64,000 bases of DNA. Origin: SSC3 sp963769585 (GTDB lineage Bacteria; Actinomycetota; Actinomycetes; Propionibacteriales; Nocardioidaceae). The stretch is from positions 1,488,001-1,552,000 of the forward strand of contig CAVYMJ010000006.1 of the NCBI GenBank assembly GCA_963769585.1, written 5' to 3'. Position numbers and translations under genes: made by a program. Of this stretch, positions 57,200 to 64,000 are shown one piece after another. A model generated the notes under the pieces. That model searched no databases. It worked only from the letters and a program-made list of their open reading frames with translations, and had not been told where the DNA came from. Each line of letters begins with the position of its first letter. Within the stretch, counting starts at the first letter, position 1.

Positions 57200-57984
57200 T
57201 GGCGCCGTCAGCAACCTCACCCGACGGCGTCTCCATCAGCTACGCCATCCACGGAAGCGGCTCCCCGGCGCTGGTGCTCGTGCACGGCTGGTCCTGCGAC
57301 CGCACCTACTGGCGGGAGCAGATCGCCCCGTTCGCCCGTAGCCACACCGTGGTCACTGTGGATCTTTGCGGCCACGGAGAGTCGGGGCTGGACCGGACCC
57401 AATGGACCCTCGCGGGGTTCGGAGGCGACGTCGCAGCCGTAGTCGAGGCCCTCGATCTGAGGGAAGTCGTACTGGTGGGCCACTCGCTGGGCGGCGACGT
57501 CGTCACCGACGCTGCGTTCCGGCTCGGTGACCGGATCCGCGGGCTGGTCTGGGCCGACACATACCGCTCCTTAGGCGACCGCCGTGGTCCGGACGAGTCC
57601 TTCTTGCGGCGGTTCCAGGATGACTTCGTTACGACGACCGAAGCGTTCGTACGGAGGATGTTCCCTGAGTCGGCGCCCAGCGAGCTCGTGGACGAGATCG
57701 CCGCTGACATGGCATCGGCACCGCCCCACGTCGGCGCTGCGACGCTGCGGGTGGGGCTCACGGCCGAGCCGCTGGTGCTCGACCTCCTGCCCGCGCTCGA
57801 GGTACCGGTGTTCGCGATCAACGCTGACTATCGGCCCACCGACCTGGAGAGCCTGCGTAGTCACGGCGTCCACGCTCGGGTGCTGCCCAACGTCGGGCAC
57901 TTCCTGATGCTGGAGGATCCGGACGCATTCAACCGCGCGCTCTCCGAAGTCGTCCGCGAGCTAGAAGGCAGCCGCCCGTCGTAA
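57199..57984 (+). CDS. Alpha/beta hydrolase
   Basis: 261 residues, start within the amidohydrolase stop. HGWSCDRTYW oxyanion segment, Ser96 (VGHSLGGD), Asp in NADYRPTD, and His in NVGHFLML. Small esterase type. Coupled to the amidohydrolase, it may act on the same xenobiotic or metabolite. Its last 24 bases overlap the 3' end of the convergent PLP decarboxylase gene. Confidence 0.86.
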   Translation: MAPSATSPDGVSISYAIHGSGSPALVLVHGWSCDRTYWREQIAPFARSHTVVTVDLCGHGESGLDRTQWTLAGFGGDVAAVVEALDLREVVLVGHSLGGDVVTDAAFRLGDRIRGLVWADTYRSLGDRRGPDESFLRRFQDDFVTTTEAFVRRMFPESAPSELVDEIAADMASAPPHVGAATLRVGLTAEPLVLDLLPALEVPVFAINADYRPTDLESLRSHGVHARVLPNVGHFLMLEDPDAFNRALSEVVRELEGSRPS

Positions 57985-59364
57985 GGCGTCCAGGCTCCGG
58001 CGTACGTCGTCGTCGGTCGTCGACCAGTTGCTCACCGCGATGCGCAGCACCGCGCGCCCGTGCCAGCGCGAGCCAGTCATCCAGGCCGTGCCGTCCTCCA
58101 GCATCCGGCGTACCACCTCCTGGGTCCGCTCGTCGCTGCCGAAGCTGACACAGACCTGGGTGAACTGCACGTCGTTGAGCACCTCCGCCCCGTCGATCGA
58201 CCGCACGCCCTCGGCGAAGGTCTGGGCGTGGCGGCAGAAGCGGTCGACCAGGTCCTCGAGCCCGGAACGGCCCAGCGCCCGCAGCACCGCCCAGACCGGG
58301 AGCGCCCGCCCCCGACGTGACATCTCGGGGACCTTCGCAAAGGAGTCGACTCCCCCGTCCTGGATCATGTAGTCCCCGTGGACCCCCATCGACGCGGTGA
58401 GGGCAGCCTGGTCGGCCACGATCGCCAGGCCGCAGTCGTAGGGCACGTTCAAGGTCTTGTGTGCGTCAGTGGCCCAGGAGTCGGCCGCCTCGTAGCCACT
58501 GACCAGGGAGCGGTAGCGGTCCGAGGCTGCGGCGAAGAGCCCGAAGGCCCCGTCAACGTGGACCCAGGCTCCGTGCTGACGGGCCGAGTCGATCGCCTCG
58601 GGAAAGGCGTCGAACGCACCCGAGTGCACGTTCCCCGCCTGGAGGAGAAGGATGGCCGGGCGGCCCTCCCCATGCTCGAGGGTGGTCCGCAGGGCTTTCA
58701 CGTCGATCCGGCCCTGGTCATCTGCCGCGACTGTCTCGGAGCCGCCGAGCCCGAGGTAGCGGAGCGCGATTTCCACGCTCTCATGTCGCTCCGCTCCGCC
58801 CAGTACCCGCAGGCGCGGTGCACCGGTCAGCCCGTCGCGCGAGACGTCCCAGCCCGCGCGTCGCAGCACCTCGTCACGTGCCGCCGCGAGACAGGCGAAG
58901 TTGGCCATCGTCGCGCCGGTCGTGAAGCCGACACCGCAACTGTCGGGGAGTCGCAGCAAGTCGAGCAGCCACGCCGTCGTCACGTCCTCCACAGCGCTGT
59001 GCGCCGGCGTGACCGGCCGCATCGCTGCGTTCTGGTCCCACGCACTGGTCAGCCAGTCGGCCGCCAGCGCAGCGGGATGGGTGCCGCCGATGACCATCCC
59101 GAAGAACCTCCCCGACGGCATGGCGGTCAGCCCCGGCTCGCACGCGGCCGCCAGCAGATCCACCACAGTTGCAGGGTCCGAGGGGCCGGCGGGCAGCTCG
59201 CTGCCGAGCTTGGCCACGATCTCCTCCACGGTCGCCTGCGGGGGGACCTTCCGGGTGGCCAAGGACTCGAGCCACGCCGAGGCGTGCAGGTGGGCGCTCC
59301 TCAGAGCGGCTTCACCGTCACCTGCGTCAGGTCCGAAGCTTGTCGCCACCCGTTGATCGTGCAC
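57961..59364 (-). CDS. Group II pyridoxal-phosphate-dependent decarboxylase
   Basis: 467 residues from GTG 59364; GTG 59349 is an alternative, and neither has a strong ribosome site. PLP-binding TDAHKTLNVPYDCG with Lys303, FTTGATMANFACL around the phosphate, HVDGAFG with the cofactor-pairing Asp, and GGAERHESVEIALRYLG with the stacking His. Aromatic-amino-acid/glutamate decarboxylase superfamily; the substrate cannot be told. No sterol link is evident; it may form an accessory unit with the convergent amidohydrolase and hydrolase. Confidence 0.88.
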   Translation of the reverse strand: MHDQRVATSFGPDAGDGEAALRSAHLHASAWLESLATRKVPPQATVEEIVAKLGSELPAGPSDPATVVDLLAAACEPGLTAMPSGRFFGMVIGGTHPAALAADWLTSAWDQNAAMRPVTPAHSAVEDVTTAWLLDLLRLPDSCGVGFTTGATMANFACLAAARDEVLRRAGWDVSRDGLTGAPRLRVLGGAERHESVEIALRYLGLGGSETVAADDQGRIDVKALRTTLEHGEGRPAILLLQAGNVHSGAFDAFPEAIDSARQHGAWVHVDGAFGLFAAASDRYRSLVSGYEAADSWATDAHKTLNVPYDCGLAIVADQAALTASMGVHGDYMIQDGGVDSFAKVPEMSRRGRALPVWAVLRALGRSGLEDLVDRFCRHAQTFAEGVRSIDGAEVLNDVQFTQVCVSFGSDERTQEVVRRMLEDGTAWMTGSRWHGRAVLRIAVSNWSTTDDDVRRSLDALRRAAAF

Positions 59365-59386
59365 TCCCGACTCGACGGCTGTCGAG

Positions 59387-60148
59387 TCACATGCCCCCGA
59401 AGGCGTGGGTCGAGGTCACGCCGCCGTCGACGACGAACTCGGCCCCGGTGGCGTACGAGGACTCGTCGCTGGCCAGGTAGACGTAGACGCCGGCGAGGTC
59501 CTCGGGCAGGCCAACCCGGCGAAGCGGGATCTTGCCACCCACGAACTCGTAGCCTGCCTCGCCACCCACGTGGCCCTCGATCATCGGCGTACGGATCATC
59601 CCGGGGTGCACCGAGTTCACCCGGATGCCGCTAGGCCCGAGCTCCATCGCCGCTGCCTTGCTCATCCCGCGGATGGCGAACTTGGTGCCGGTGTACGCGA
59701 CCAGAGTGGGCATCCCGCCGAGTCCCTCGATCGAGGAGGTGTTGACGATCGAGCCGCCACCGTTCTCCACCATGATCGGTGCGACCGTGCGCATGCCGAG
59801 GAAGCAGCCGAGCTGGTTGATCCGGAAGAGCCGCTCGAAGTCGGAGAGCTTCGTGTCCACCAGGTCGGCGAACATCAGCACACCCGCGTTGTTGACCAGT
59901 ACGTTCACCGGCCCGAAGGTCGCGACCGTCTCGCCGACGATCGCGTCCCAGGACGCCTCGTCCGACACGTCGTGATGTACGAAGTGGGCGGACTCACCCA
60001 ACTCGGTGGCGAGGGCCTTGCCCTTGTCGTCTGCGATGTCGGCGATCACGATCTTGGCGCCTTCGGCGACGAAGGCACGGGCGATCGCCTCGCCCTGACC
60101 CTGCGCGCCGCCGGTGATGATCGCGACCTTGCCGTCGAGTCGTGCCAT
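59387..60148 (-). CDS. SDR, 3alpha/20beta-hydroxysteroid-dehydrogenase-like
   Basis: 253 residues, ATG 60148. TGGAQGQGEAIARAFVAEGAKIV, NNAG, NTSSIEGLGGMPTLVAYTGTKFA with the Tyr-Lys pair, ELGPSGIRVNSVHPG and YLASDESSYATGAEFVVDGG. These resemble mycobacterial Rv2002 and Streptomyces 20beta-HSD. Oxidation or reduction of a steroid hydroxyl is a reasonable inference, supported by its place in the fdxD-chsB1 operon under a KstR-type site. Confidence 0.88.
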   Translation of the reverse strand: MARLDGKVAIITGGAQGQGEAIARAFVAEGAKIVIADIADDKGKALATELGESAHFVHHDVSDEASWDAIVGETVATFGPVNVLVNNAGVLMFADLVDTKLSDFERLFRINQLGCFLGMRTVAPIMVENGGGSIVNTSSIEGLGGMPTLVAYTGTKFAIRGMSKAAAMELGPSGIRVNSVHPGMIRTPMIEGHVGGEAGYEFVGGKIPLRRVGLPEDLAGVYVYLASDESSYATGAEFVVDGGVTSTHAFGGM

Positions 60149-60161
60149 GTCCTGGTCTCTC

Positions 60162-61067
60162 CTATGCCTGGAGCTTCATCACGCCGTCGGCGGCGAAGCA
60201 GATCGAGGGGTCGCGGTCGCTGAAGTAGGAGCCGAGCTGCTTGTCGAGGTCGGCGAGGTCCCAAAGGTCCCCGGCCTTGTCGAACCGCTGCTCGACGACG
60301 GGCGCGGCGAGCAGAGCGACCATTCCGCCGTACACCACGAAGACCTGTCCGTTGATCCGGTCGGCCGCCGGGGAGGCGAGGTAGGCCACGACCGGTGCGA
60401 CGTGCTCCGGGGACAGCGGGTCGACCCCCTCGCCGGACTCGTCGTCCTCGCCGAACACACCGGCGGTCATCGCCGTACGGGCGCGCGGGGCGATCGCGTT
60501 CGCCCGTACGCCGATCCGGCCCAGTCCGCGGGCGGTCGACAGGGTCAGCGCGGTGATGCCGGCCTTGGCTGCCGCATAGTTGGCCTGGCCCGGCGAGCCG
60601 CCGAGCCCCGCCTCCGAGGTGGTGTTCACGATGCGGCCGTACACCGGCTGCTCGGTGGTCTTGAAGACCGCCCGCCAGTGGACTGCGGCGTTCCGCGACA
60701 GCAGGAAGTGGCCCCTGAGATGGACCTTCAGCACCAGGTCCCACTCGTCGTCGCTGAGGTTGAACAACATCCGGTCGCGGGTGATACCGGCATTGTTGAC
60801 CACGATGTCCAGACGCCCGAGGTCCTCAGCTGTGGCCTTGAGCAGGTCGTCTGCGGTGGCGCGCTCTCCGATGTCCCCGGCCACGACCGTGGCACGCCCA
60901 CCCTGCGAGCGGATCGCATCGGCTGCCCCGTCAGCTGCCCCGGGAAGGTCGTTGAGGACCACGTGCGCGCCAGCCTCGGCCAGCGCCAGTGCCTCGGCAC
61001 GGCCCAGCCCCGCGCCGGCACCGGTGACGATGGCGACGCGGCCGTCCAGGGACACGGAGTCGTTCAT
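60162..61067 (-). CDS. chsB1: ChsB1, 22-hydroxyacyl-CoA steroid dehydrogenase (SDR)
   Basis: 301 residues from the ATG at 61067; TTG 61085 would add six. TGAGAGLGRAEALALAEAGAHVVLNDL, NNAGITRDRMLFNLSDDEWD, GLGGSPGQANYAAAKAG. The long C-terminus and the NDL/DRML motifs are those of multifunctional-enzyme-type hydroxyacyl-CoA SDRs. Position directly after fdxD equals Rv3502c-Rv3503c, where the enzyme oxidises 22-hydroxy-3-oxo-bisnorcholenoyl-CoA. Seven bases after fdxD. Confidence 0.9.
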   Translation of the reverse strand: MNDSVSLDGRVAIVTGAGAGLGRAEALALAEAGAHVVLNDLPGAADGAADAIRSQGGRATVVAGDIGERATADDLLKATAEDLGRLDIVVNNAGITRDRMLFNLSDDEWDLVLKVHLRGHFLLSRNAAVHWRAVFKTTEQPVYGRIVNTTSEAGLGGSPGQANYAAAKAGITALTLSTARGLGRIGVRANAIAPRARTAMTAGVFGEDDESGEGVDPLSPEHVAPVVAYLASPAADRINGQVFVVYGGMVALLAAPVVEQRFDKAGDLWDLADLDKQLGSYFSDRDPSICFAADGVMKLQA

Positions 61068-61074
61068 CGTGCGC

Positions 61075-61269
61075 TCAGTCCTCAACGATCATCAGGGCCG
61101 CCTTGGGGCAGGCCGAGACGGCCTGTCGGATCGCCCCCTCGTTCGCCGGTGTGACCTCCTCGGTAAGGAGCTGCAGGTTGTCGTCGTCATCAAGCTGGAA
61201 CACGTCCGGTGCGAACGCCTCGCACAAGGCGTTGGACTCGCACAGGTCGTAGTCGGCCTTGACCTTCAC
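61075..61269 (-). CDS. fdxD: Ferredoxin FdxD (CYP-associated type)
   Basis: 64 residues, GTG 61269 with GGAG upstream. Cluster ligands Cys10, Cys16 and Cys54; the position between the first two where 4Fe ferredoxins have a third Cys is Asn13 (CESNALC), so a [3Fe-4S] or altered cluster is expected. In M. tuberculosis FdxD (Rv3503c) supports sterol P450s such as CYP125. Precedes chsB1 in the operon. Confidence 0.92.
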   Translation of the reverse strand: MKVKADYDLCESNALCEAFAPDVFQLDDDDNLQLLTEEVTPANEGAIRQAVSACPKAALMIVED

Positions 61270-61293
61270 AGGTGAACTCCCATCTCTGTCGGC

Positions 61294-61776
61294 TCAGCCC
61301 GTGCCCGTTGCAGGCGGGCTGACCATCTTGCGGTGGTCCCAGCTGGCCACCTTGGTCGGTGTCACGACCACGCCGTACCGCTTCTTGACCTGCTTCTCCA
61401 CGACCTCGCGGCCGAAGTCCCCGAGGTCGACGCCGTTGGCCATCACGGCTGCCACGGCAGTCCCGATCGCGCGGATGCCGTCCTCGTCGGTGACCAGTTC
61501 GGCTGTGCCGTGGATGCTGACTCCGCGCAGCTCGAAGTAGTCGTCGCCGTCCTCGACCAGCAGGGTGATCCGCGGGTCGCGCTGGAGGTTCTTGATCTTC
61601 TGCGAGGAGGCGTACGTCCAGAACGCGACCTTTCCTCCCTGGAGCACGTAGAACAGCGTGGTCAGGTGTGGCGTCCCGTCGGGCCCGATCGTGGCCACCT
61701 GGACCTTCTCCGAGCCGGCGAGGAACTCCGAGGTCTCCTGCTCGCTCATACGCACGGCAGAACGGCCAGAGCTCAT
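61294..61776 (-). CDS. PPOX-fold (pyridoxamine-phosphate-oxidase-like) flavoprotein
   Basis: 160 residues from the ATG at 61776 with GGAGGAAC upstream. Split-barrel segments VATIGPDGTPHLTTLFYVLQGGKVAFWTY, KIKNLQRDPRITLLVEDGDDYFELRGVSIHG are typical of the flavin/F420-dependent oxidoreductase group. It opens the fdxD-chsB1-SDR operon. Possibly an F420H2- or FMN-dependent reductase of a steroid or quinone, which is a guess. Confidence 0.88.
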   Translation of the reverse strand: MSSGRSAVRMSEQETSEFLAGSEKVQVATIGPDGTPHLTTLFYVLQGGKVAFWTYASSQKIKNLQRDPRITLLVEDGDDYFELRGVSIHGTAELVTDEDGIRAIGTAVAAVMANGVDLGDFGREVVEKQVKKRYGVVVTPTKVASWDHRKMVSPPATGTG

Positions 61777-61800
61777 CTGGTTCCTCCGATCGAGAACAAC

Positions 61801-61814
61801 TGGAACGTGTTCTA
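61801..61814. promoter_or_regulatory. KstR-type operator upstream of the PPOX-fdxD-chsB1 operon
   Basis: TGGAACGTGTTCTA, identical to the site at 46250-46263. It starts 24 bases before the PPOX-gene ATG and lies just after the end of the mce-type operon, separating the two transcripts. Confidence 0.85.
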
Positions 61815-61828
61815 CTTTAGCAGTGTCC

Positions 61829-62560
61829 TCAGGAACGCGGGAAGGTGATGTCGTCGATCAGCCACGAGCCACCGGACTTGACCAGATCGACCTTGATCCG
61901 GTTGTTCATCAACCTCGAGCGCGTCTCGCCCTCCTTGCTCGAGAGCGTGTTGACGAACAGTAGGGCCGAGACGCGGTCAGGAGACTGCGAGATCACCGAC
62001 GAGGCGACCACGTCCGCGGTCTGGCTGAGTTTCTGCTCGGTCGCGCTGGCCCGCAGAGCGTCGACCGTGGGCTCGTACTCCTTGCGGAACGCCGGAGTCA
62101 TCGCCTCGGTCGCTGCCGCGAGATCCTTGTCGAACGAGGCGTACTTGTAGCTCAACAAGGCCTCGACCTGTGCGGGGACCGTGGCCCGCACTGTGTTGCC
62201 TGCCTCGACAGCAGCGTCGAGCTCGGAGGTCTTGCGCCACTGGACCAGGCCCAGCACGGCGAAGAGGACCATCACCGCCACCGACGCAGCGACCGCCCGG
62301 GCGAACCAGGCTGGCCAGCCACGCGGTGCGGCGGTCGCCTGGTCCTCCCCCGGCAGGGCTGCTTCCGGGTCGGTCTGGTCGGGACGCGCTTCCTCAGGGG
62401 CTGTCAGGGGGTCGCTCGGCGAAGCGGGCGGCTGCGCCGCGCCACCACCCAGCGGGGCGGCAAGCTCGCTCCCGCAGTACCGGCACTTGATCGCCGCGGC
62501 CTTGATCGTCTCGGCGCAGAACGGGCAGATCTTCTCGCCCTGCTCGGCTTCGCCGCTCAT
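61829..62560 (-). CDS. Zinc-ribbon membrane protein, Mce-associated type
   Basis: 243 residues from the ATG at 62560, overlapping the upstream stop (ATGA) with GGAGCTGG upstream; ATG 62590 would overlap by 34 bases. Zinc ribbon Cys12, Cys15, Cys26 and Cys29 (ICPFC, KCRYC), acidic Pro-rich spacer, one membrane helix (about 85-107, VAASVAVMVLFAVLGLVQW) and an extracytoplasmic Mas-like domain (SYKYASFDKDLAAATE, GSWLIDDI). An N-terminal zinc ribbon on a Mas protein is not part of the usual Mas4A/4B pair. Confidence 0.82.
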   Translation of the reverse strand: MSGEAEQGEKICPFCAETIKAAAIKCRYCGSELAAPLGGGAAQPPASPSDPLTAPEEARPDQTDPEAALPGEDQATAAPRGWPAWFARAVAASVAVMVLFAVLGLVQWRKTSELDAAVEAGNTVRATVPAQVEALLSYKYASFDKDLAAATEAMTPAFRKEYEPTVDALRASATEQKLSQTADVVASSVISQSPDRVSALLFVNTLSSKEGETRSRLMNNRIKVDLVKSGGSWLIDDITFPRS

Positions 62561-63075
62561 GAGACCAGCTCCAGGTTGTTCGTCAGCCATCTGCCGTCCA
62601 CCCTCACCAACGTGAGCTGCAGGCGGTACTGACGTGGTTGGGGGCTCTTGGAGGAGGTGTTGGAGACACTTGCGTCCAGCGCCACCACGACACGTGCGGT
62701 GTCGCCGCGACGTTCGAGCAGGCCGGCCCCGTCCTTGGGGATCGTCGGGACTTGGATGGACTTGTTCTCGGCAAGCAGCGAGCGCAGCGGCTTCTCGCTC
62801 TGCTTGAACTCCTCGAGGAACTTCCCGGTGGCACCCTTCTCCACCGACACGAAGTAGTCGTCGATCTTGCGATAGTCGACCGAAGCCCAGGCGAGCACCT
62901 CGGCCGTGGCAGCCTTGACCGCCGCGCGATCGGCGTCACGTGCGGCGACCGCACTGCCGTGCTCGTTGTTCTGCCAGGCCCACAGCGCGACCCCGGAGAC
63001 AGCAGGCAGTAACACGGCAAGGAGCGCCAGTGCAGTGCGAACGACGCCAGGGGCGCGGGGGGAGGGTGCTGTCAT
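62557..63075 (-). CDS. Mce-associated membrane protein
   Basis: 172 residues from the ATG at 63075, overlapping the Mce stop (ATGA). One N-terminal membrane helix (about 15-37, ALALLAVLLPAVSGVALWAW) and the Mas-type exterior domain with WASVDYRKIDDYFVSVEKGATGKFLEEF and a closing DGRWLTNNLELV. In M. tuberculosis Mas4A/Mas4B (Rv3493c/Rv3492c) follow mce4F and stabilise the sterol transporter. The same order is seen here. Confidence 0.85.
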   Translation of the reverse strand: MTAPSPRAPGVVRTALALLAVLLPAVSGVALWAWQNNEHGSAVAARDADRAAVKAATAEVLAWASVDYRKIDDYFVSVEKGATGKFLEEFKQSEKPLRSLLAENKSIQVPTIPKDGAGLLERRGDTARVVVALDASVSNTSSKSPQPRQYRLQLTLVRVDGRWLTNNLELVS

Positions 63076-64000
63076 CGCTCCATCGTGGGGCCGATCAGCA
63101 TCCACTTCCATGCGTCCTCTCCGTAGATGTCGACGAGACCCGGGTCGTCGATGACCACCGTCTGGTCACCCAGACTCACCGTACCCGTGGCGGGGTCGTA
63201 CGGCGCGACGCGCGCAGCGGCGCCACTCGGCTTCGGTGCGTACCTCGAGCCACGCATGTCGTACGGCGGGGGCGAGGCGCAATGCGCCTTGAGGTACGGC
63301 GTGCCATCGGACAAGTCAGAGCCCGGGCGCCACTGGCTTCTCGGAAGGTAACCCTCGGTGCAGGGCGGCGGCTGGTCGGTGAACTCAAGGTGGACGTGCC
63401 CGTACCCGTCCGCTGTCGTACCTGTGAAGCCACCACCGATGAGGGCGGGGTAGGTCACCAGAAGCTGCTCCAGAGCGGGCAGCCGCAGCGTGACGACCTG
63501 GTTCGCGGTGACCAGGTTGCTCAGGAAGACAGGCAGCGTGGGCTGCAGTCCCTTGAGCAGAAGGCGGACCTGCTCAAGGGTGGCAGGGCCGCCCTGCAGC
63601 AGTGTGCGGACGTTCCGGTCGCTGTCGGCGAGCGCCTTGGTGAAGGTGTTGATTCCCGAGGCGAAGGCCTTGATGTTGCCCTCGTTTGCCTTCTGGGTAC
63701 GCAGCACCGTCCGGCCACGCTTGAGGAGGGCGATGGTCTGCTTCTTGTTGGCGCTGGCATCGTCGATGAAGCTGTTCGCTCCGTCGATGAGGTCCTGCAT
63801 CGGCTGGCCGGTGTTGTAGAACATCTGGCCGAGCTCACCGATCACGGTCTTCAGGTTGTCGGTGTTCACCGAGCGGACGAACCGGTCCATGGTGATGATC
63901 AGGTCGCCCTCGTCCACCGGCAGCGAGTCGGCGTTCGCCTTGAGGACCGAGCCTTCCTTGACGTAGGGGCCGTCGTCGGAGACCGGCTCGAAGTCGAGGT
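63072..64000 (-). CDS. MceF-type substrate-binding protein, C-terminal part (Mce4-like)
   Basis: Reading frame open to the window edge (first full codon at 63998), 309 residues seen; the N-terminal MCE domain is outside. Helical tether region DLIITMDRFVRSVNTDNLKTVIGELGQ, then VFLSNLVTANQV and the C-terminal tail YGHVHLEFTDQPPPCTEGYLP. The position before two Mas proteins and chsB1/fdxD marks the last Mce gene of a mce4 operon, the sterol importer. The family letter F is inferred from position. Confidence 0.82.
   Translation of the reverse strand, partial: LDFEPVSDDGPYVKEGSVLKANADSLPVDEGDLIITMDRFVRSVNTDNLKTVIGELGQMFYNTGQPMQDLIDGANSFIDDASANKKQTIALLKRGRTVLRTQKANEGNIKAFASGINTFTKALADSDRNVRTLLQGGPATLEQVRLLLKGLQPTLPVFLSNLVTANQVVTLRLPALEQLLVTYPALIGGGFTGTTADGYGHVHLEFTDQPPPCTEGYLPRSQWRPGSDLSDGTPYLKAHCASPPPYDMRGSRYAPKPSGAAARVAPYDPATGTVSLGDQTVVIDDPGLVDIYGEDAWKWMLIGPTMER

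Overview
The window is a high-GC actinobacterial chromosome segment with GTG and TTG starts, ATGA/GTGA stop-start overlaps and long operons. Gene content and order match the KstR/KstR2 steroid-catabolism region of Mycobacterium tuberculosis (roughly Rv3492c-Rv3574), rearranged. The style suggests a Nocardioides-like member of the Nocardioidaceae; this is inference, since no rRNA or marker gene is present.

Layout. 1-1.3 kb: end of an SCP2-type thiolase and a crotonase. 1.3-9.9 kb: a very large secreted subtilase and an AfsR/SARP-type regulator, both unusual in this setting. 10-12.6 kb: divergent cyp125 and fadA5 (side-chain oxidation and thiolysis) around two KstR-type operators. 12.6-13.85 kb: an orphan AbiEi-like gene bracketed by duplicated palindromic repeats. 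13.85-19 kb: two SDRs divergent from echA20-ipdA-ipdB-ipdC (C/D-ring opening). 19-25.3 kb: fadE30-ipdF-kstR2-fadA6 plus a TrxR-like flavoprotein reductase, an ABM-like protein and a PEP-mutase-like protein. 25.4-31.3 kb: fadD3-fadE31-fadE32-fadE33 (HIP side of the pathway) and a wax-ester-synthase homologue; fadE32 is frameshifted. 31.3-38.6 kb: an alpha/beta hydrolase, hsaB-hsaC-hsaD-hsaA and hsaF-hsaG-hsaE (A/B-ring degradation to pyruvate, propionyl-CoA and HIP). 38.6-41.1 kb: kstD and a MaoC hydratase. 41.1-46.2 kb: ltp2, chsH1, chsH2 and a single-chain fusion of the two ChsE1/ChsE2 acyl-CoA dehydrogenase subunits (last side-chain cycle). 46.3-51.3 kb: two hydrolases, an SDR and a FadE34/ChsE3-like dehydrogenase. 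51.4-55.1 kb: methyltransferase, terpene-cyclase-fold protein, methyltransferase and GT4 glycosyltransferase, lying between two KstR-type sites. 55.25 kb: kstR. 56-59.4 kb: amidohydrolase, hydrolase and PLP decarboxylase. 59.4-61.8 kb: SDR, chsB1, fdxD and a PPOX-fold protein. 61.8-64 kb: two Mce-associated proteins and the C-terminal part of an MceF-type protein, i.e. the tail of a mce4-like sterol-import operon.

Regulation. Palindromes fitting TNNAACNNGTTNNA (KstR) sit upstream of cyp125, fadA5, hsaA, hsaE/kstD, the chsE fusion, the fadE34-like gene, kstR/GT4 and the fdxD operon. KstR2-like CAAG/CTTG sites sit upstream of echA20 and between fadE30 and fadD3. Several of these genes look leaderless, with TANNNT followed by exactly six bases and the start codon. 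Together the genes import sterol (Mce4), oxidise and shorten the side chain (CYP125, FadA5, ChsB1, ChsE/ChsH/Ltp2), open rings A/B (KstD, HsaA-G) and then rings C/D (FadD3, FadE30-33, IpdABCF, EchA20, FadA6). KshAB and FadD17/FadD19 are not in this window.
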